From Symbiodinium natans (lineage: Eukaryota > Sar > Dinophyceae > Suessiales > Symbiodiniaceae), in the NCBI GenBank assembly GCA_905221605.1, contig CAJNDS010002812.1, forward strand, positions 1,086,027 to 1,150,026: a stretch of DNA of 64,000 nt, written 5' to 3'. This document shows, piece by piece, positions 49,501 to 58,500 of this stretch. Both the position numbers and the translations under genes were made by a program. The notes beneath the pieces were generated by a model. It saw only the letters and a list, made by a program, of their open reading frames with translations, had not been told where the DNA came from and ran no database searches. The stretch's first letter is position 1. Every line of letters starts with the position of its first letter.

Positions 49501-52500
49501 TCATAGAGATTATAGTACCCCTATCTGAATCCCCATCAAGGACTTTTAGTATAGAGGGGAACATCCCAGTGTATCATACCATTGCCCCTGCTAGAGAACT
49601 CAGCCAGGAAGTGGGGGTTTCTATCGGGGCTTCCGCGTTGGAGCTTCGTCAGAGCAACCCTGTGTGTTTGCCCAAGAAGTACGTATTAGAGGTACCAATT
49701 CCTTTTGGTTTGAAGAAAAAAGGTGGCTCTAGGTACCCAGGCCACTTTTGGGGCTGATGTTCTTGAGGCTTTGGCTTTGGGGCATCTGGGTTGAATGGTT
49801 CAGGTGTTCGGACCTAAGGTTTAGAGTTCCGTGCAAAAGAGATGTGGGGGTTTACGACAATACGGATAGAATAGACCCCCAAATAGCAGGATCCCCTTAT
49901 AATGAGGACCCCAACAAGGTACCCCTACTATCGTAAACCCCCTTCTAGGGTTCGGTCCAAGTCGGTGTTGGCAGGTTCAGCGCCAAAGAGACTTGCAGCA
50001 AGACCTGGATCACTTGCCCCCAGGCCTTTGCAGATGTTCTTGGAGTGGAGGGGCAGACGTGGTTTAAGGTCTGCCTAACCCACCTCAACCCCAAGGGTGC
50101 GGGGTTGGAAATATTTCAAAATCTTAAAATAAACAGTTTTCATATTGAATAGAAATGGAACTTATTGTCACGGCTGAGGTTCTTGCTAGGCAGGCTTCGA
50201 TCGCGGGGACCTACATTCCGTTTTCCATGGCTCCTGTGAAATTCTCTGCCGAAGGCCGCGTTAGCGTGATGTCACAGGGCATAGGGGTCCGCGGATGTTG
50301 TTGGGATTCCTTGTTTCGCTAATAAGCTCTCGGGGGAGTCATCGTTTGGTTAGTTTTGTGTTTTGTGTCGTTCATGCCATGCTTCGCGAACGAAGCGCTC
50401 CAGTCAGTTGAGGCTGAGTCAGCGTTGCGTGTGGAGCTCCCCGAAGTGTTCGGTAGCGCTAGCTATCCACAACTCATCTCAAGTGCTTTCTCATCAACGT
50501 AACCAACAGCCCGTAGCTTTGGTTTGTTAAACTCGCAAATCCCAGTAACGAAGATGGCATGCACAGATGTGGGCGCGCTGCATTCCGCGAGCGCATCCTA
50601 CCCGGAGCTACACCTTGCAGCGTAGGCCCAGAAAATACCCTGAAGAGTTTCGGGTGCTTTGGGTTTGGGGGCTGATTTCTGGTTGAGGAAGAGGAAGAGA
50701 CTGAGGTAAACCCTAAACCCTAAATGGTCTCGTGCAAAAAGGCGTAGACTTTGCAAAGCAATCCGCCCTGAACGCTGTCAGGCGAAGACAGCGACGAAGA
50801 AGAGCAAGATCCTGGTAACGACAGCGAGGCCGAGTTATGATGCTTAGAGGGATTATAGGGATTAGGGTTTAGGATTTAGGGGTGAGGATTTAGGGTTTAG
50901 GGATTTTATGGTTTAGGGATTTTATGGTTTAGGGCTTAGGGATGATAGGGTTTAAGGTTTAAGTTATGATGCTTAGAGGGATTATAGGGATTATAGGGAT
51001 TATAGGGTTTAGGGATTAGGGCAGATTTTAGGGTCTAGGGTTTAGGGTTTCGGGATTATAGGGTTTAGGGTTTAAGTTATGATGCTAAGAGGGACAATTG
51101 GATTATAGGGATTAGGGTTTAAGGTTTAGGGCATTATAGGGTTCATGGGGATGAAAGGGATTAGAGGGGTTATAGGGTTTATAGGGTTTAGGGTGTAGGG
51201 AATTATAGGGTTAAAGGGATTGCAGGGATGAAAGGGATGCTAGGGATTATAGGGATTATTAGGGTTTAAGGTTTCGGGTGTCGGTCTAGCGCCCTCCAAG
51301 CAAAAGTGCCAGTGCCGAGCTCGCACATCGGGCTCCACGAACCTCAAAACCTCCAAACCTCCCAACCCTAAGTCGGGTTTAGGGTTTAGGGTTTAGGGTT
51401 TAGAGTTTAGAGTTTAAACCCAGGGGGGGGGGGGGGGGGGGGGGGGGGGGCTGTGCGGAGAGCTGTGCTACATTTTCGAGGTCCTCTTCTCAAAGGATAC
51501 CCATAAGGGGTTCGTGGAGGGGCCTCAAGAGCTATCTTTTTTGCAAAGCCGGGGCCATGTAAGGACCCTCATGCTGCCGCCATCCGAAGGCAAGAGCGCC
51601 TTAGGCCGGGGCAATGCGGATCCTACCGGACTGACAGAGTGTTTTGTTTTGGTGTTTAGGGTCAGGGTTTAGGGTTCAGGGTATGCCAATGACATATATA
51701 CATAGGTATATATATATATGTATATAGAATGGTAGGTTCACTCAGTTTAGAGGGTCCTTTTTGAGGGAACCCACTACAGCGCAGGCCCGAAGGTTTAAGG
51801 TGGCGAGCAAGACGCTTATCATTCAAAAGGGACAAAGTCCTTGCACACATACCAAAGCTAGTTTCCAATGGCAATCATACTCAAAATGCCCAAAACACTA
51901 AGGCAAAGCACAATCAGAGCAAAACCAGCAATAACAACAGCAGCAATCATGAAAAATATATCATAGCAATAGTAGTTTTTAATCGTCCATGACGATAGTG
52001 ATAATGCAAATAATGCTCATGGCACGCGCGGCCCCAAACCCCAAAGCCAAAACCCGAAACTCGCGGTGAGTGTTTTGTCGACTGCCTCCTGAGTTTTTGA
52101 ACCCCTGATTCGAATTGAACCCTGGAACCTACTGTCCACACGAAACCATTATAGTGATCGTTTTGCCATCCAGCCTCACACGAACAAGTTCGGAACAACC
52201 TGCTTACTCACTGACTGCTGGAAAGTATTTAGGGCACCAACAATGGCCGGCAATTTAGATGAACCCCTCAACCCTGAACCCTGCCCCTCAATAAACCCTA
52301 AACCCTAAACCCAAACCCTAAACCCTAAACCCTAAACCCTAAACCCTAAACCCTAAACCCTAAACCCTAAACCCTAAACCCTAAACCCTAAACCCTAAAC
52401 CCTAAACCCTACCCCTAAACCCCTCAAGCCTAAGTCCTTAACCCTCAACCCTAAACCCTCAACCCTAAACCCTAAACCCCGCAGGAGTTTCAACCGGCAG

Positions 52501-55500
52501 GGCCGCTTGTTGTGTGGTCTGATGGGGGTGGTGCGTGCTAGAGCTGGACCCCTGGGTTTAGGGTTTAGGGTTTAGGGTTTAGGGTTTAGGGTTTAGGGTT
52601 TAGGGTTTAGGGTTTAGGGTTTATGAACCCCTCAACACTCAACCCCAAGCCCTTCAAGTTTAGATGAACCCTAAACCCCAAGCACCCCAAATTTGGATGA
52701 ACCCCCTTAACCCTAAACTTTTCCGACTAAGCCCTAAACCTTAAATCCCTCAACCCCAAACCCTAAACCCTCAACCCTAAGCCCTAAACCCCTAAATTTA
52801 CCCCAAACCCCAAACCCTAGACCCTAAATTTACCCTAAACCCTAAACCCTAAATTTCCCCTAAACCCCAAACCCTTAAATTGTCCCAAGAGCTCAGCAAG
52901 GCGCCGGATCGAGCAGCGATGGGCCTTCCCAGACATGCCCGGAAGGCCCGATTGGCTTTTGGGATGTCGGGTCTTCGTTAGGGTTTAGGGTTTAGGGTTT
53001 AGGGTTTGGGGTTTAGGGTTTAGGGTTTAGGGCGTAGGAGTTTAGGGCCTTGCGGTTTTGGGGGCCTAGGGGCTTGGAGTTGAACCCGAAGCCTGACATC
53101 CTCAGCTCAAGGTTGGGCATGTGGGCTTCGTTGAATCTGCAAAGAAGGAAGCACGCTTCCAGCCGATCGCAGGCAAGCTGGCCAAGATTAGAGTTGTGTG
53201 CTGTGCAGTTCGTTAAAGCCTCAGCCCTGCAGGGGAACAAACTAAGCTGAGATCTATCTCGGGGCTTGCCGTCTCGCCTTTAGGTTTCAAAGGCCTTGCA
53301 GAATCTGGCACTTAAAGCCAACATGCTCTACTTGCTCAAGACATGGACCCTAATGACGACTGTCGCGCGACTATTGTGGGGTGGGAAACCTATCAGGCCT
53401 ACAAAATAGCACTGCGCAGCACTTACGTCTACGCCACCTGCTCTCATGCACAGGAAAGCGCCCCCGGGCGCAGTGGACTTCGAAGCCCTGCGCGCCGTGC
53501 TCTCAAAGAAGCCACAATGTGGCGATTCTCTGAGGATCGAGTTGAGGGTTTACAGTAAACTCCAGGAAGTTGGAACCTGGTTTAAGGATGACTAGAGCTG
53601 GGATTTCCTTTAGTATACCTTTCGGGGTATGGGGATAAGGATGTTCCAACTTTTTGGAGATCCCACAGATTTCCTCCCCGAGATTGCGCACAGGATCTGC
53701 GTAGCGGTTCTGGGAGGCTTTGAGGCCTGAGCGATGGGCGATTTTCGGTTGAGCCCCTAAACCCTAAATCCTAAACCCTAAACCCTAAACCCTAAATGGA
53801 GCCTTCGCGCAGGGTTTCAAAGCTTGGGGCTGACGGCAGAGCAGGGCTTAGCTGTGTTGGTGAGGCTTAGGGCTTTTGAGGGGTTTTGGGGGGTTTCGCC
53901 GGGTTTAGGGTTTAGGGTTTAGGGTTTAGGGTTTAGGGTTTAGGGTTTAGGGTTTAGGGTTTAGGGTTGAAGGTCGGAATGCTTGGCTTGGGACTCCCTG
54001 TGCAAGCTCCGGGTGCGGTCTTCCGTCAAGGAAGCTGGCAGTCGTTCTTTTGCTGTCTCCTAAACCCGAAACCCTAAACCCTAAACCCTAAACCCTAAAC
54101 CCTAAACCCTAAACTCCAGTCTGAGATTCAAAAGTTCAGGCCATCATCCAAGTCTACAAGCTGGAGGACTGCATCGCGGAACAGGTGGCTGTGCCCAAAC
54201 TTTCGCAGCCTGGGGGGTTCTAGGTTTCTTTACGCACCTTTTCGTGGTGAGCCCTAAACCCTAAACCCTAAATCCTAAACCCTAAACCCTCTAAGGGAAG
54301 GCCCAAACAAACAAGCAGGCCACCTGAGGCCATGGCTCCGAGCGTCGTGGCCTCCTCCTTTCTAACAAGCTTGGTGGCCCAGTGGTACCCTTTTCCCTTT
54401 TTGTTGGTTCAAGGTTCCCGTTTTAAGCAACCAATCCCAAAAAAAAGTACTCTTAATGGAATATGGCTGCTGGGCTACCAAGCAAGCTGCAGTCCTAAAC
54501 CACTTAAGCCCCAACGCCTCCTGGTGGCCATGGAAGGCGTCAGCCCCGCTCCCCGCATGTTTTGCATTTACCCTTTGTGTTTTCAGTCGAACCCTAAAGG
54601 ACCTCAAAACAATTCGAGAGCTCCCTTGCCTTTTAACCCAAGCTCTTGATCCCTCGCAACACTCTTGAACCTTAATAGCTTTGCGGGTTTTGCGCTTAGG
54701 GCGCATGAGATACTTGTCTTTTCTACTCTTGGGTTTAAGAGGATGGGATTTAGGAATCCTGTTTCCGAAGATTTATATAGAGGCCAAGTCCGGCCTACCC
54801 TAAACCCTGCGGCTTCGTTCATAGGTGGGTATTTCCTCAATGGGGGTACCCTTAATATACCCCAAAATAGTCGAATCCTTATTATAGGTACCCCCCAAAA
54901 AGGTACCCTAAACCCTAAACCCTAAACCCTTTCGGAAAACCCCCAGGTGGAGCAACTCAGAGACCGGATGTGTCAGAAGCTACGGGCCGGGGGCCTCTGT
55001 GCAGCCACCGGGGTTCCCAGGGTTTAGAGTTTCGGGTTTAGAGTTTAGGGTTTAGGGTTTAGGGTTCAGATTTTGGAAGGCTTTGCGGGGTTTTGGCGTG
55101 TAAAGAAACCTGCATACCCTGGCAAGGAAGCAGAATACTCCGATTTTGGGGTACACGCTCCTTCGTTTTTTTGAATATAGAGAGAGCTTGCTCTGAGCAA
55201 AGCCCCGAGCCTCCCTTCAGAGGCGATGGCATACTGTGGTCGGTTTTCGTCGACGTTCCGGGCAGAGAGAGTAGTCTGTTGAACATGAACGCCCTGTCAA
55301 CAATCATTAGTCATTGGGCCCACGGGGTAGGTGCAGCATCTTGGTGTAAGTACAGGCCAAGTACAGGCCAGGACCGAAAGCCAACCTAAAACAGGCACTT
55401 GTGGCGTTACCATTCCCGCTGAGTGTCGTGCGATGCTACGGAAATGCCACAAGATGGTGGTTTGGGGTTATGCGGGCTGGAGCCGGGCTTTGCATTGAGT

Positions 55501-58500
55501 GAAGTTGTGATTCGTGGACACCTTGCTCGAAACTGCATGCTCTTGTACCCGCATGGTGCTACGATGCTACTTTGGGGGGGCGGATACTTTGCCTCAGCCT
55601 TATAGGACCCTAAACCCTAAACCTTAAACCCTGGAGACTAAAGCCTTGTAAGCCTAGCAAGCCTGGCCACCACATACGGATACAAGTGAGAAGAAACAGC
55701 CAAAAGAATAGAGAAGACCCCCCTTTTAGGAGCCATCATTTGGTGGCTTATGGGGGCCATTATGTGGCAAGCTCCATGAAAGGGTTTGGATCTAGTGGCA
55801 CTTGTTGAAGAAAATCCAAGCCTCAAGCTTTGTAGAGACGTGTCTTCTGTCCCCTTGACACTGAACTTTTCCTACCCGCACAGCCCCGGTCCTCTGCGTC
55901 CACGCGACTCCCTTGACCCGAAACCCTGCACCTAAAAACTCCCCAAGGTCCTAAACCAAGCCAATGAAGTAAGTCCCCAAAAAAAACCTCAGCCAATGAA
56001 GAAAGTCCCCAAAAGACCGAAACCCATGCGCAGGTCAGCTCCTTCCAACAGGGCCTGGACTTCGAAAAGCCCACCTTCCCGCTGATCCTCCGGGATGTGA
56101 CCTGCGAAAGGTGCCTGTTTGGGGCTTCCGGCTTCAGGCATAGCATAGTACATAATTTGATATGATATACCATGCTAAAATGTAGTATAATATAAGATCG
56201 ACTACTATGAAATAATCGAACAGAATACACTACTACCAGGATCGAATAGATCAAGGGTTTAGAAGGTCCAGGCATGACCGAAACTGCCCGTGGCATCACG
56301 AGGTTGCTTACGTGCCGCACGTCTGGCAGCTTGTCCTACCATGTAGCTGCATTCGAGGGCTTAGGGTTTAGGGTTTGGGATTTAGGGTTTAGGGTTGACT
56401 TAGGGTTTAGGCTTTAGGGTTCTTGGGGTCCTGAGTACAACGGAATTCCACTACTTGGGGTCTATATCAGGGGCCCCTTAGTTTCATACACGCCTATACT
56501 ACCCCTTACAGAAGTACAGAGCCATTGATCCTAAAACCCTCACCCCAAACCCCCAAAAGCCCAAAAGGCCAAAAACGACCCCGAAACCCTAAACCCTAAA
56601 CCCTAAACCCTTTCCCTAAACCTAAACCACATCCTGGCTTCATGAAGGTGCTGCGTCGCCGCGCACGTGGATGTCACCTCGCACCCGACGCGCGCCCCTG
56701 GCCTCTGGGCCCCGAGCTCAGCTTAGTAGCTGAGTGAGTACACTTTACACTTTTTGGAATACTATAACCCCCTATAAAACTGAAAGTGCACACTTTTGGG
56801 GGGCTTATGAACTCAGCAACCAAGTCAGAGTTAAGGGTTCAGGGTTGGAATGTTCCAACTTTTTCTAACTACTAACAGCCCTTAATAGGGATTGTAGTAC
56901 CCCCTAGCATAGTCCGTTCGTATAAGGGGGGACAATCCCTAGTTAAGGGTTTTATGGTAGCATCCTGAGCCCTAAGATCCCTGAAGGCCCTAAAGTTCGG
57001 ATTAGGCCTTGGTGTAGGGATGGAAGCCCTAAACCCTAAACTCTAACCCTAAACTCTAACCCTAAACTCTAACCCTAAACCCTGGTGTAGGGGTGGAAGG
57101 AGTTGAACTCGAGAAGTTTCAGATTCGGCGTCTGGGTTTAGGGTTTAGGGAGTGTATCTAAGGGTAGTTTCATGGGCCCTTAATATGGTCCCTTACTTCA
57201 GTGTTTAGGGGCACAACATGAGGGCTGATGGCTCGAAGCTGGGAGGGCTGAGAACGCCAGCTCTAGTTCTTCTGAGATGACCGTTTAATCAGCATCATCT
57301 GCTCCTGTGTCACATCGTGTGTACTTCGTGTCGTGTGTTTCATGAAAAATTCTCTGCGCTGCTAGAAGTTCAGACATTCAGGAGTGCAACTGGAAGAAGC
57401 ATTCGGCTATCGCAAGACATCAAGTTCATGGGGAATTTATGTTGGTCATCATGTCCAATCTGTCGTGTGGTTCTGGGCTGTCGGGTATGGGAGTTTGTAA
57501 TTGGTTTAGCATGCAGTTGTGTACCAATGCTGTCTTTAATTGACTTGTATGTAGTATTGCGGTTATGCGTGTATGTTTGTGGACGTCGTGGGTATGTGTA
57601 TTTTGTTTGTGTATGTATACATGCATCAATAGTGTATGTATGCGCGCCTGCCTCGACCACTTAGGTTGGACGTAGGATTCGCGTCGTAGGTCTGCGCAGG
57701 CTTGCGTTTGGAAGTGATCTTTGAGCCTGGCTTTCTAGGCCTATATCAAGGCAGCGCGTTTATGCATACACATCACACATGTCGCATCAATTTGCCTAGT
57801 GGGCGTAAGTTTGTGCGTGGTTTCTTGTCCGCGAGAACCCGTAGGATGAGACTTTTCTTCGCAGCTCATGTACGCAAGCGCGTCTGTAAACCTACCTACC
57901 TGCATGCATACGTGCGTAGCCCCTTCAACACTATCCACCAAAGTTGAGAGATGTGTGGGACGACGTACTGCGATACTGTGACCAAGCACAGGTGGCGCCA
58001 GCCAGCACTTGCTCAGTTCTGGGAGGTCTGTGTCCCGATTCGCGCTCACTGAACCCTACACACCAAAAGCTTCAACCGTGGATGTGTGTCCTGAATAGAC
58101 CGCAACAAACCCATACGGTGATTCATACCTACATCTCTTCAAGCCTCATGGACTGCAAATCCGACACTCCCCGCTGCAAGGTGTGCAACAACTGCAAGCA
58201 CGCGTACAGCAAGGCACCGCCTCCCCTTAAGAGTTGAGCCTGTTTTGGCTCCGAGTCCTTAAACCCTGTAAACCCTAAATTCAAGGATTCAAGCTCAAGG
58301 TGGTTGGCAGCAGATTTGAACCTCATGGGGTAGAGTTTGGGGGGGGGGGGGGGTTTTGGGTGTAGCACGTTGAGGTTTAGCAGTTTGGCGGTTACGGTTT
58401 AGAGATGGGGATCAGGGCTTCGGGGCTCAGGATCTTGGGGGTAGCCGCGTACCCCTAAACCCTAAACCCTAAACCCTAAACCCTAAACCCTAAACCGTCT

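Noticed and set aside
51540-51600. [15 protein letters not shown] resembling the start of a bacterial YaaA-type protein
   Set aside because: Match is short, not at a frame start, and nothing of the domain follows.
55823-56320. 165-aa frame on the minus strand
   Set aside because: It is antisense to POLE exon m, which has strong family motifs; composition is not protein-like over most of its length.
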